A DNA stretch of 64,000 bases from Deltaproteobacteria bacterium (lineage in GTDB: Bacteria > Desulfobacterota > Syntrophia > Syntrophales > UBA2210): positions 1 through 64,000 of the forward strand of contig JAFGTS010000003.1 in NCBI GenBank assembly GCA_016933965.1. The letters run 5' to 3'. The number at the start of each line of letters is the position of its first letter. Position 1 is the stretch's first letter. Of this stretch, positions 51,197 through 61,227 are shown in pieces. The notes beneath the pieces were generated by a model. That model did not search any database. It was not told the DNA's origin and saw nothing but the letters and a program-made list of their open reading frames with translations. The position numbers and the translations under genes are program-made.

Positions 51197-51217
51197 AAAA
51201 AGTCAGGGGGTCATTCA

Positions 51218-52462
51218 ATGAAGACCGTGTCGGTTCCGTCCCGCCTCTGGTACGAGAACGAGGAAAAGGTCCTGTCCTTTCCGGACCGGTGGGAAGTGGA
51301 TACCCTCACCTCACCCGGCCTTGACGCGCCGGGCCTGAGCGCTGAGGAGATCCGAAGGAGGATCGAGGAACCCATCGAAGGTCCCTCCCTGGAAGAGCTG
51401 GCCCGGGGGAAGAAGGAGGCCGTCATCGTCTTTGATGATATGACACGGCCGACGCCCATGAAGGACATCGCCCCCGCCGTCGTCGACATCCTCCACCGGG
51501 CGGGGCTGAAGCACGAGCAGATCCGGTTCATCTGGGCACTGGGCGCCCACGGCACGTACGACATGATAAGCGCCCGGAAGAAACTGGGCGATGCCATCGT
51601 CGAGAACTACGCCATCTATAATCACGACGCCTTTCAGAACACCGTCTCCGTGGGCCGGACGCCCACTGGTGTGGAGCTCTGGTTCAACCGGGAATTTGTG
51701 AACTGCGATCTGCGGATCGGTATCGGGAGCGTCACGGCCCATGTGCACGTGGGCTTCAGCGGCGGGGCCAAGATCATCCTGCCCGGTGTCGCCGGCATCG
51801 AAACGATCAATCAGTTTCACAACCAGATGTTCCGTGACGCCGCGAGGACCGGCCTCGGCAAGTTCGACAACAATATCATGCGCGCCGAATGTGACGCGGC
51901 GGGAGACCTGGCGGGGCTCCACTTCAAGGTGGACGGCCTCATCAACCGGCGCGGCGAGATCACCCACCTCTACGCCGGACCCTTCCGGGCCACCCACGCG
52001 GCGGGGGCGGAGGTGGCAAAGGAACATTACGGCATCCCCCACGCCACGGGGTACGACATCGCCGTGTGCAACGCCTACGGCAGGGTCAGTGAATCGGCGA
52101 TCGCCCTCGTCTTCACGCTGGCGGTCCTGAAGCCGGACACGACCGGGACGGGTGTTCTGATCTGTGATTGTCCGGAAGGACAGGTCCCTCACTATGTCAT
52201 GCGTTCATGGGGTACGGGATACGGCGGGCGGCATTACGCTCCCCGGGCTCCGGGGTTTGTCTCCCTGCTGATGAAAAAACTGATCGTCCTCAATCCACAG
52301 CCGGACCGGACCATGCTGGACCTGGCCTGTTATGCCGACGATGCCGTCGTCGTCAAGACCTGGCAGGAGGCCCTTGATATTCTCGAAGCGGATCATCCCG
52401 GAACGGCCCGGGCCTGCGTCATTCCCGACGGGACCGTGCAGTACATGAAACAGCCGGAGTAG
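51218..52462 (+). CDS. larA: Nickel-pincer lactate racemase family protein (LarA-like)
   Basis: A 414-residue protein of the LarA (DUF2088) family. VIVFDDMTRPTPMKDIAP near residue 70 and AHVHVGFSGGAKIILPGVAG (about 175) match the family; the latter holds catalytic His and the Lys that binds the pincer cofactor. It likely interconverts D- and L-lactate or another 2-hydroxyacid before oxidation by LutABC, with which it shares an operon. LarB/C/E, which make the cofactor, are not in the window. Some family members racemise malate or other hydroxyacids. Confidence 0.87.
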   Translation: MKTVSVPSRLWYENEEKVLSFPDRWEVDTLTSPGLDAPGLSAEEIRRRIEEPIEGPSLEELARGKKEAVIVFDDMTRPTPMKDIAPAVVDILHRAGLKHEQIRFIWALGAHGTYDMISARKKLGDAIVENYAIYNHDAFQNTVSVGRTPTGVELWFNREFVNCDLRIGIGSVTAHVHVGFSGGAKIILPGVAGIETINQFHNQMFRDAARTGLGKFDNNIMRAECDAAGDLAGLHFKVDGLINRRGEITHLYAGPFRATHAAGAEVAKEHYGIPHATGYDIAVCNAYGRVSESAIALVFTLAVLKPDTTGTGVLICDCPEGQVPHYVMRSWGTGYGGRHYAPRAPGFVSLLMKKLIVLNPQPDRTMLDLACYADDAVVVKTWQEALDILEADHPGTARACVIPDGTVQYMKQPE

Positions 52463-52477
52463 CGGCCCCGGCCCCTC

Positions 52478-53098
52478 TCAGTGTGATACCAGTTCCCTGC
52501 CCAGGGTGAAGGCCCGTACGTTGATGTCGAGCTTGTCGGCGGACAGGCTGGTGAGCATGACCGCCTTGAAGTCCTCCATGTCGAGGGGCAGGGGGCTCAT
52601 GCCCGCCAGGGCGCCGAGCATGATCACGTTTCCCAGGATCGGATGCCCCAGCTTGAGCGCCTCGTCGGTGGCGTCGATGAACCAGGCGCGTGCCGACAGT
52701 TCCTCGGCCTTTTTCTTCGTCTGCTCAAGGGGGGGATATTCCAGGTCCCCGGCGATGACGCCCACGGAATGGACCGGCCGGGTATTGCTCACGATCATGA
52801 TATCGGGATTTCCATAATCGGCCAGGACCCGGACCGCCTCCGTCGGCTCCAGGGCGACGACGACATCGGCCTTCCCCTTGGGGATCTGGGGGCTCCAGCT
52901 GCCCTGCCGGGAAACCCGCAGGTGGCTCATAACGGAGCCGCCCCGCTGGGATGCCCCGAAGGTCTCGCCGATGGTGACGGCGTATCCCTTGCGGACCAGC
53001 ATGTTTGCCAGTATCCGCGAGGCCAGGACGTTGCCCTGTCCACCCACGCCGGTGATGATGACATTATAAGGGTCTTTCGGCAGCGCGTTTCCTGTCAT
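52478..53098 (-). CDS. iorB: Indolepyruvate ferredoxin oxidoreductase, beta subunit
   Basis: A 206-residue protein of the 2-oxoacid oxidoreductase gamma-like domain family (GVGGQGNVLASRILANML at residues 17-34, and FGASQRGGSVMSHLRVS). Its ATG overlaps the iorA stop by four bases. With IorA it oxidises aryl-pyruvates to aryl-acetyl-CoA with reduction of ferredoxin. Its end is 15 bp from the end of the lut/lar operon, which converges on it. Confidence 0.93.
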   Translation of the reverse strand: MTGNALPKDPYNVIITGVGGQGNVLASRILANMLVRKGYAVTIGETFGASQRGGSVMSHLRVSRQGSWSPQIPKGKADVVVALEPTEAVRVLADYGNPDIMIVSNTRPVHSVGVIAGDLEYPPLEQTKKKAEELSARAWFIDATDEALKLGHPILGNVIMLGALAGMSPLPLDMEDFKAVMLTSLSADKLDINVRAFTLGRELVSH

Positions 53099-55041
53099 GA
53101 TATCCCGGCCTCCTTTCTCTGTATGGCGCCGGCGGGGCAGATATCGGCGCAGACTCCGCAGCCGATGCAGATGACCTCATCGAGCTTCGTGACCTGCCGC
53201 TCGGTGTCCCAGACCAGGCCGGGACAGCGGAATATGCGGGTGCACAGCCGGTTGCATCCGCAGTTCTCGCCTATGCAGATCTCTTCGTTGATGCTCATCT
53301 CGTACTTCTTGCCTGCCTTCTTTTCCGGGCTGAGCGTGCATATCTGGCGGAGGATGAGGACCTTGAGACCTTCTTCGTCCTCCATGAGCTCGTTCAGGAC
53401 CTTCCGGGTTTCCTCAAGGTCGAAGGGGTCCCGGACCTCCACCCGGGCGCCCATGGAGCGGCAGACATCGGCGATGTCGATACTGGGAACCGTATCGCCC
53501 AGGGCGTTGACGTCAAGGCCCGGGTGCGGCTGAAATCCGGTCATTGCCGTGCCGCTGTTGTCGAGGATCACCAGGGTGAAGTCCGCCTTGTGATGCCGCG
53601 CGTTGATCAAGGCCGGGATGGCAGTGTGAAAGAAGGTTGAATCGCCGCAGACCGCCACGATGGGCTGGTCGAAGTGGAACTGGCCCAGTTTCCCGAAACC
53701 GCTGGCGATGCCGCTTCCCGATCCCATGGCGTGGACGGTCTTCACCACGGAAAACCCCGTGGGGAGCATGGCCATGGCGTAACAGCCGATGTCGCCGCAG
53801 ACGAACCCCTTCCGGCCGTCCAGTTCCAGGGCGTTGTGAATGCTCCAGAAGGACGCGCGGTGGGGGCAGCCGGGGCAGAAGGTCAGCTCCCGGTGGGGCG
53901 CCTCTCCTGTAAAGGGGATGTTCTGGGCCGCCTGTGTGTACTCGTCGGGGCGTGCCTTGTATTCGATATTGAGGATCTTGCACAGGGCGCCGATGACGAA
54001 GTCCGGGTTGAGCTCGCCCACCATGGGCAGCGTGCCGTCGTTCTTTCCGTAGAATTTCTTGATGCCGATCTCCGCGGCCCGCTCGGCGGCGATGACCTTG
54101 ATGTTCTCCTCCATGAAGGGGATCACTTCCTCGACGATGAAGATGGTATCCGTCAGGGAGAGATAGCGGGTCAGCAGGTTCACCGGCAGCGGCCAGGTGG
54201 TCCCCAGCTTGAGGATGCCGACCCGGTCCTTCAGGCCGAGCAGGTGGACGGCTTCCTTGCTGTAGAGGGTACAGGCGCTGCTCGTGATGATCAGGACCTC
54301 CGGTTTCTCGGGGCCCGTGTAGGTATTGAAGGGACTGTTCTCGAACATCTCCCGGGCCTTGCGGATCTTTCCCTGTTGCAGCTCATGCTTGTATCCGACA
54401 GGGGCGCTGATAAGCACGCCTTCCTGGGGGTCGAGAACGAACCCTTCGTGCCTGAACCGGGCCGTGGCCTCGCGGGGCGGCAGCGGGCCGTAGGTGACCA
54501 TGCCGCTGGCATGGGAGAGCCGGGTGACGCTGCGCAGGACGACGAGCATCCGCAGTTCCTCGGAGAGCTCGAAGGCCCACTTGACCATGTCCTTTACTTC
54601 CTGAAAGTCGCCGGGCTCAAGAAGGGGAAGCTCCATCATCCGGGCGAAGTAGCGCGATTCGCCTTCGTTGATGCTCGACAGGGCCCCCGGGTCCTCGCAG
54701 GGGACCAGCACCATGCCGCCCCGGGTGCCGGAGCCGGCAAGGTGCAGGAGGAAGTCCGATGCCACGTTGACCCCGTTCTGCTTCATCGCGGTGAGGGACC
54801 TGAGCTCGGCGAATGACCCCGCCGCGGCGACCTCCATGGCCACTTTCTCGTTCACGGACCATTCCACGTACATGTTGGCTTTATCGGCGACCCGGGCGAG
54901 GGACTCGATGATCTCTGACGAGGGCGTGCCGGGATAGCCGGCGGCGACCCTGACGCCCGCTTCGAGAGCACCTCGGGCGATGGCCTCGTTTCCCATGAGC
55001 AGGTGTTGCGTTCCTTCCTTTCCGTCAAACAGCTCCGACAT
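53095..55041 (-). CDS. iorA: Indolepyruvate ferredoxin oxidoreductase, alpha subunit
   Basis: A 648-residue thiamine-diphosphate enzyme. The N-terminal pyrimidine-binding domain has GYPGTPSSEIIESLA, and the C-terminal TPP domain has CPGCPHRASFWSI, GDIGCYAMAMLPTGF and AVCGDSTFFHTAIP. The tail holds two ferredoxin-type clusters (CGCNRLCTRIFRCPG and CIGCGVCADICPAGAI). Cytoplasmic, used in aromatic amino acid breakdown in anaerobes, or in reverse. Second gene of the minus-strand operon with an FrhB-like protein. Confidence 0.95.
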   Translation of the reverse strand: MSELFDGKEGTQHLLMGNEAIARGALEAGVRVAAGYPGTPSSEIIESLARVADKANMYVEWSVNEKVAMEVAAAGSFAELRSLTAMKQNGVNVASDFLLHLAGSGTRGGMVLVPCEDPGALSSINEGESRYFARMMELPLLEPGDFQEVKDMVKWAFELSEELRMLVVLRSVTRLSHASGMVTYGPLPPREATARFRHEGFVLDPQEGVLISAPVGYKHELQQGKIRKAREMFENSPFNTYTGPEKPEVLIITSSACTLYSKEAVHLLGLKDRVGILKLGTTWPLPVNLLTRYLSLTDTIFIVEEVIPFMEENIKVIAAERAAEIGIKKFYGKNDGTLPMVGELNPDFVIGALCKILNIEYKARPDEYTQAAQNIPFTGEAPHRELTFCPGCPHRASFWSIHNALELDGRKGFVCGDIGCYAMAMLPTGFSVVKTVHAMGSGSGIASGFGKLGQFHFDQPIVAVCGDSTFFHTAIPALINARHHKADFTLVILDNSGTAMTGFQPHPGLDVNALGDTVPSIDIADVCRSMGARVEVRDPFDLEETRKVLNELMEDEEGLKVLILRQICTLSPEKKAGKKYEMSINEEICIGENCGCNRLCTRIFRCPGLVWDTERQVTKLDEVICIGCGVCADICPAGAIQRKEAGIS

Positions 55042-55056
55042 GATTGCCCCCTTCCC

Positions 55057-56169
55057 TCAGGCGATGCAGTCCGACACGGTCGCCGGGTCCACCCGCAGAT
55101 AGGAGCGGGTGCCCTCTGCGCCGTTTATCATGCCCTCTTCCCGGGCCTTTGCGAAGGCCCGTTTTTTCTTGTTTCCCGCGGCCCATTGAAGATGTTCGAG
55201 GTTTTCTCCGGGCATATCCTCGAGAACGAGGAACCCCTCAGCGACGGCCTCGTCGACGATCTTCTGCCCCCGCTCGGTCCGCACGATGAGGGTGTTCATG
55301 TCGGTCCGCCCCTCGAGGACGCCCACTGATATGTCGGCGAACTCCGAGGTCATGTCGATGCAGTAGGAGCAGGTGTCGGGGACGAGCTCACGGATCTCGT
55401 CGAGGCCGATCTCGATCTTTTCTTCCGCCGTGTAGATCTCCATGACCTCTGCCGGCGGCGGCGGGATATCGACCTTGATTACCCGCGATATGTCCACCCG
55501 CGCGGCGATGAAGGGCTCGAAGGCGCGGTAATAAACCGACCAGGTACAGAAGAGCCCCAGTGTCAGCGCGATGGGGTCGCTGAAATCGGGTTCCGCCGTC
55601 GGGTTCATGCGCATCTGGGCGACGGCCAGGACCTGGCAGGGGGTTCCCACCACGCCGATGTGCTTGTATCCCTGCCGGACGGCCTGGTTGAGGGCCGAAA
55701 GCGTGGGTGCCGACGTGTATTTCGAGGTGGAACACCGGGACACATCGGCGGGGTCCGTGATAATGCGCGGCACCGGCAGTATGCCTTCCTTGTCGGTCAG
55801 AACGGCGGCATCGAAGTACCCCTTGCGAAGAGCGAAGCCGATGAGCGCCGAGACGGTCCCGCCCGCCTGAAAATCGCCGGCATCGGCCTTCGGGCCGGCC
55901 TTGGCCGTATGGATGGACCGGTACCGTCCCAGAGGAGCACCGCTGTAGGGAGCCTGAAAGAAAAATTCCGAGAGCCTGTCCAGATCAACCTCGATCTTGG
56001 GACAGAAGGCATAGCAGCGTCCTTCCTCCTTCGTGCAGGGAAAGAGCATGGCAGTCCTTCCCTTGTAGGACCTGAAGTAGGGACACAGCTCGATGCAGGC
56101 CCCGCATCCGATACAAAGGTTTTTGTTGATAACGTCTTCAATCAGTTCGTTGGGTCCGAAAAGACTCAT
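55057..56169 (-). CDS. Coenzyme F420 hydrogenase/dehydrogenase beta-subunit-like Fe-S flavoprotein
   Basis: A 370-residue FrhB/FdhB-family protein. An N-terminal cluster motif CIGCGACIELCPYF (about residues 19-32) precedes two FrhB domains (FQAGGTVSALIGFALRKGYF, then GTPCQVLAVAQMR, then DTCSYCIDMTSEFADISVG). Family members carry FAD and transfer electrons to F420 or another acceptor. It is 15 bp upstream of iorA, so it may pass electrons from the oxidoreductase to another carrier. Whether this organism has F420 cannot be told. Confidence 0.9.
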   Translation of the reverse strand: MSLFGPNELIEDVINKNLCIGCGACIELCPYFRSYKGRTAMLFPCTKEEGRCYAFCPKIEVDLDRLSEFFFQAPYSGAPLGRYRSIHTAKAGPKADAGDFQAGGTVSALIGFALRKGYFDAAVLTDKEGILPVPRIITDPADVSRCSTSKYTSAPTLSALNQAVRQGYKHIGVVGTPCQVLAVAQMRMNPTAEPDFSDPIALTLGLFCTWSVYYRAFEPFIAARVDISRVIKVDIPPPPAEVMEIYTAEEKIEIGLDEIRELVPDTCSYCIDMTSEFADISVGVLEGRTDMNTLIVRTERGQKIVDEAVAEGFLVLEDMPGENLEHLQWAAGNKKKRAFAKAREEGMINGAEGTRSYLRVDPATVSDCIA

Positions 56170-56471
56170 GATTCTCCTCCCCGGGAAAGGTATCTATGAG
56201 GAAATATGGTATGTTCGCCCCTATCCGACGGTTCCGAACCGGCCGTTTTTGGTGACGCGGAACCGTCATCAGGAGACAGCGAACAATCTATACCATAAGG
56301 ATGGCTCTTATGTACATAATATTGTAACCGGCGGGAAATAATCGGGAATTATCCTTCCTTTGCTGCCGCCTCCCGGGAAAAATGTTCTATCCGCGAGAGA
56401 ATGGTTTTCTTTCGCCGGCGGGCTGTGCTATGAAACCCGGTGAAGCCAGATCAGAAAAAGGAGGTCGAACC
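56170..56471. promoter_or_regulatory. Divergent promoter region with a long hairpin
   Basis: A 302-bp region between the ior operon and the HdrB-like gene. A perfect ten-base inverted repeat, GACGGTTCCG (56227-56236) and CGGAACCGTC (56258-56267), is separated by 21 bases. It could be an operator or an mRNA structure. No other pattern stands out. Confidence 0.5.
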
Positions 56472-57500
56472 ATGTTCTACGAAGAGAAGTGCACGCTCTG
56501 CGGCGAATGTCTCATGAAGTGCGAGTACCTGGCCTATCCGGAGGAAAAGGCGAAGGCGGAGTTCAAGAAGCTGATAGATGGCGAACCGACACCGGTCACG
56601 GCGGAATGCATCACCTGTGTCGCCTGCAACATGTACTGTCCCGAGGGCGCCAATCCCTTTGACCTCATCAATCAGCGGCAGGAAGAAACAGGGACGTTCA
56701 ATGTGAAGGAACAGTCCCTGGCCATGATGAGCATGGCTGATCAGCTTCCCTCGCAGGTCATCGAGGGAGACCCGGAAAAACCGGCGATCAATCTCTGTTC
56801 CGTAGGGGGTTTCCTGCCCGGGGTCATCGAGGGAAAGCTTTTCGACGGGCTGACGCTCATTCAGGGAGGTGATTATTTCTGCTACGTCGGGTGGGTTCAT
56901 GTGGGGAAACCGGGCATGCTCAGCGACAACGCGCAAAAGTTCGTCAATAACCTGGCTGCCACCGGCGCGAAGGAGATTATCTGCTACCACGACGACTGTT
57001 ACGTGGTCCTGGCCAACAAGGTGAAGGAACTCGGCATCAACGTTCCCTTCAAGGTGACCCACCTGTTCGAGTACCTGCGCGATTACGTGAAGGAGCACGC
57101 CGGCGAGGTAAAGCCCCTGAACATGAAGATCGCCTACCAGCAGCCCTGCGCGTCGCGGTATACCTTTGAAAAGGACGCGATACTGGATGAGCTGTTCGAA
57201 CTGATCGGGGTCACCCGGGTGGAACGGAAATACGACCGCGTGGGCGCGCTTTGCTGCGGCGGTGCCCAGGGGGCCATGGCCGACGTCAGCAAGGACGAGA
57301 TCAGGGAATGGCGGATGAAGAACATCGACGACGCCAGGGAAGCGGGCGCCGAGGCGATGATATTCCTCTGTCCCATGTGCGCCATGGCGATGCGGAACCC
57401 CTGCCACGCGAACGGCCTCGAACCATACATGATCAGCAACCTGGTACGGCTCGCCCTGGGCGAGGAGCTGACACAGGGAGGAGCGGGGAAGGTGTTTTAA
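56472..57500 (+). CDS. HdrB/GlpC-like Fe-S protein with CCG domains
   Basis: A 342-residue protein. The ATG at 56472 follows AAGGAGG; 30 upstream residues in frame are unlike the family. It begins with two ferredoxin motifs (CTLCGECLMKC and CITCVACNMYCPEG). Two Cys-rich segments follow: ICYHDDCYVVL (about 177) and QQPCASRYTF with LCCGGAQGA (about 215-265), ending CPMCAMAM. That is the pattern of heterodisulfide-reductase-like (HdrB/HdrD) and GlpC proteins, which reduce disulfides or pass electrons. Divergent from the frhB-like/iorAB operon, so a shared electron circuit is plausible. Confidence 0.87.
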   Translation: MFYEEKCTLCGECLMKCEYLAYPEEKAKAEFKKLIDGEPTPVTAECITCVACNMYCPEGANPFDLINQRQEETGTFNVKEQSLAMMSMADQLPSQVIEGDPEKPAINLCSVGGFLPGVIEGKLFDGLTLIQGGDYFCYVGWVHVGKPGMLSDNAQKFVNNLAATGAKEIICYHDDCYVVLANKVKELGINVPFKVTHLFEYLRDYVKEHAGEVKPLNMKIAYQQPCASRYTFEKDAILDELFELIGVTRVERKYDRVGALCCGGAQGAMADVSKDEIREWRMKNIDDAREAGAEAMIFLCPMCAMAMRNPCHANGLEPYMISNLVRLALGEELTQGGAGKVF

Positions 57501-57502
57501 GG

Positions 57503-57558
57503 GCGACAAAGCGACAAAGCGACAAAGTGACAAAGCGACAAAGTGACAAAGCGACAAA
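57503..57558 (+). repeat. Seven-copy 8-bp tandem repeat
   Basis: Seven consecutive units, GCGACAAA x3, GTGACAAA, GCGACAAA, GTGACAAA, GCGACAAA, starting two bases after the stop of the HdrB-like gene. A degenerate relative occurs at 37559-37592. Likely a variable microsatellite. Confidence 0.92.
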
Positions 57559-57840
57559 GTGGGGTTGGGGGGATTTTATTGAAGGTCCTCTCTCGAGTAG
57601 GTGCAGTTACTGAAAAGGGCCGAGGGGGAGAGGGTTCTGGGGGAATGAAATGACGAAGCAATCTTATGGTTCGAAGGACCAGCCGTGAGATTGCCACGAA
57701 TGCCTTCGGCATTCTCGCAATGACATAAAACCATTATAAATCTCCCCTACCCCTCGACCCCTCGACCCCTATGAAGTCTTTGACCCCTTGAACCTTTGAC
57801 CCCTTGAAACCTCGAAACCTTGACCACTGATAAGAAAAAA

Positions 57841-57875
57841 AGGGCCGGAGCCCTGAAGGGCCCCGACCCTTTTTC
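57841..57875. terminator. Bidirectional rho-independent terminator
   Basis: AGGGCCGGAGCCC (57841-57853) pairs with GGGCCCCGACCCT (57858-57870) with two mismatches around a TGAA loop. It is flanked by A7 on the left and T5 on the right. On the minus strand it ends dnaK. Confidence 0.85.
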
Positions 57876-57901
57876 TATGTGTACGCTCAAACAGCGGTTT
57901 T

Positions 57902-59818
<1,917 letters not shown>

Positions 59819-59887
59819 TGTTATAAATCCTCCTTACTGTACTGTCTGCTCATAATAGCTGTCTTCATATATAATAATCATGATATT

Positions 59888-60454
59888 TCATTTTGCCACG
59901 GACACCTTGGTCGGCCTCAGCAGCCTTCCGTTGAGGAGATACCCCGTTTCGAATTCCTCGACGACCTGGTTTGCGTCGTGTTCGCTGCTTTCGACCTGCA
60001 TGACCGCTTCGTGGATCGAGGGATCAAAATCCGCGCCGACGGCTTCGATCTTTTCAACGCCGTGCTTTTCAAGTGTGCCGTGCAACTGTTCGTCGATGAG
60101 TTTCAGCCCCGCCTTGAATGCTTCGAAATCACCCGAGTTCGACGCGTGCTCCAGGGCGCGTTCGAGGCTGTCGACGATCGGCAGCAGGTCCCTGATCAAT
60201 TGTTCGTTGGCGTAGTTCATCAGGTCGGCACGGTCTCTGGCCACCCGTTTTTTATAGTTTTCCAGTTCCGCCGACAGTCGAACGTATTTGTCGTAATTTT
60301 CGGCGGCTTCCTTTCGTGCCGTTTCCAGTTCGGATTCCTCTTCCTGCCGGGAGATCGCTTCCTGTTCCTCTTCCGTATGGGGTTTCTCGCTTTCGGAAAC
60401 CACCCGTATTTTCTGCCTGTCGCTTCCCGTCATCTTCTTTCCTTTTTTCTTCAT
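59888..60454 (-). CDS. grpE: Nucleotide exchange factor GrpE
   Basis: A 188-residue protein with a long N-terminal coiled coil (acidic, Glu-rich to about residue 60) and the GrpE head: YKKRVARDRADLMNYANEQL, LPIVDSLERALEHA, GVEKIEAVGADFDPSIHEAV, and VVEEFETGYLLNGRLLRPTKVSVAK. It exchanges nucleotide on DnaK, whose gene is 69 bp downstream. The first or the eighth codon (after AAGGA) could be the start. No HrcA gene or CIRCE element was seen. Confidence 0.97.
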   Translation of the reverse strand: MKKKGKKMTGSDRQKIRVVSESEKPHTEEEQEAISRQEEESELETARKEAAENYDKYVRLSAELENYKKRVARDRADLMNYANEQLIRDLLPIVDSLERALEHASNSGDFEAFKAGLKLIDEQLHGTLEKHGVEKIEAVGADFDPSIHEAVMQVESSEHDANQVVEEFETGYLLNGRLLRPTKVSVAK

Positions 60455-60501
60455 ATTCCGATACTGCCTCTCACTGCTGAAAGTACCGGGACCGGATCGG
60501 T

Positions 60502-61092
60502 TTATGCCTCGGGTCTCCTGAACAGCCGGTAGTCGACGAGCTCGCAGATGACGTGTCCCACCGTGATATGTACCTCCTGAACGCGGGGCACGCTGTTGGA
60601 TGATACGGTCAGATTGAAATCAGCGATCGCTGCCATCTTTCCACCGTCCCGACCGGTGAGTGCCACTGTGATGATGCCTCTCTTTTTTGCCTCCTCGAAA
60701 GCCTTGACCACGTTCGGAGAGGAACCGCTGGTGCTGATGCCCCAGGCAATATCTCCCTCGTGTCCCAACGCCCGGACCTGCTTTGAAAAGACCTCCGAGT
60801 AATCGTAATCATTGGCGATGCTTGTCATGACCGACGTGTTCGTCGTCAGGGCTATCGCCGGGAGCGGCGGCCGTTCTATCTGAAACCTGTTCACGAATTC
60901 CGCCGCGATATGCTGGGCGTCGGCGGCACTGCCGCCGTTTCCGAAGAGGAGTATTTTTCTGCCGTTCTTCAGGGTCTCCGTTATCACATCTACGATCTTC
61001 ACGATCTTCCCGAGATTTTCATTGACGAAAACCTCTTTCAGATTACAGCTTTCTTTGAAGATCCGTATGATAATGTCTTCGATATATTCCAT
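60502..61092 (-). CDS. gmhA: Phosphoheptose isomerase (sedoheptulose-7-phosphate isomerase)
   Basis: A 196-residue SIS-domain protein. FGNGGSAADAQHIAAEFVNRF (about residues 50-70) and the following region with LTTNTSVMTSIANDYDY match GmhA, which starts ADP-heptose synthesis for lipopolysaccharide. GISTSGSSPNVVKAFEEAK and the tail VPRVQEVHITVGHVICELVD complete the family pattern. Cytoplasmic, tetrameric in relatives. Confidence 0.94.
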   Translation of the reverse strand: MEYIEDIIIRIFKESCNLKEVFVNENLGKIVKIVDVITETLKNGRKILLFGNGGSAADAQHIAAEFVNRFQIERPPLPAIALTTNTSVMTSIANDYDYSEVFSKQVRALGHEGDIAWGISTSGSSPNVVKAFEEAKKRGIITVALTGRDGGKMAAIADFNLTVSSNSVPRVQEVHITVGHVICELVDYRLFRRPEA

Positions 61093-61227
61093 ATTTTGCC
61101 CGTCTGGTCTGTGTCGGGGTTAATATATTTATCGCCCCCCCCGATGTCAAGGAATGCGGGCATAATTAATGGATACAATTCCGGCAGGTTCGATTGACGG
61201 GTTTACAGGGGAGGTTCACCGCGGTCC

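Larger units (their letters stand above)
57501..57901. other. Intergenic region with tandem repeats and REP hairpin
   Basis: A 401-bp gene-free stretch. It holds the clean 8-bp tandem array (57503-57558), a REP-like hairpin CGAATGCC/GGCATTCTCG (57698-57717), a degenerate array of CGACCCCT/TTGACCCC units (about 57742-57826) and the dnaK terminator (57841-57875). Confidence 0.7.

Noticed and set aside
53674-54816. 380-codon open frame antisense to iorA
   Set aside because: Shadow of a conserved gene; composition is unlike a real protein.
57503-57558. Possible CRISPR or iteron origin
   Set aside because: The unit is only 8 bp with no spacers, and no replication gene or DnaA-box cluster is present.
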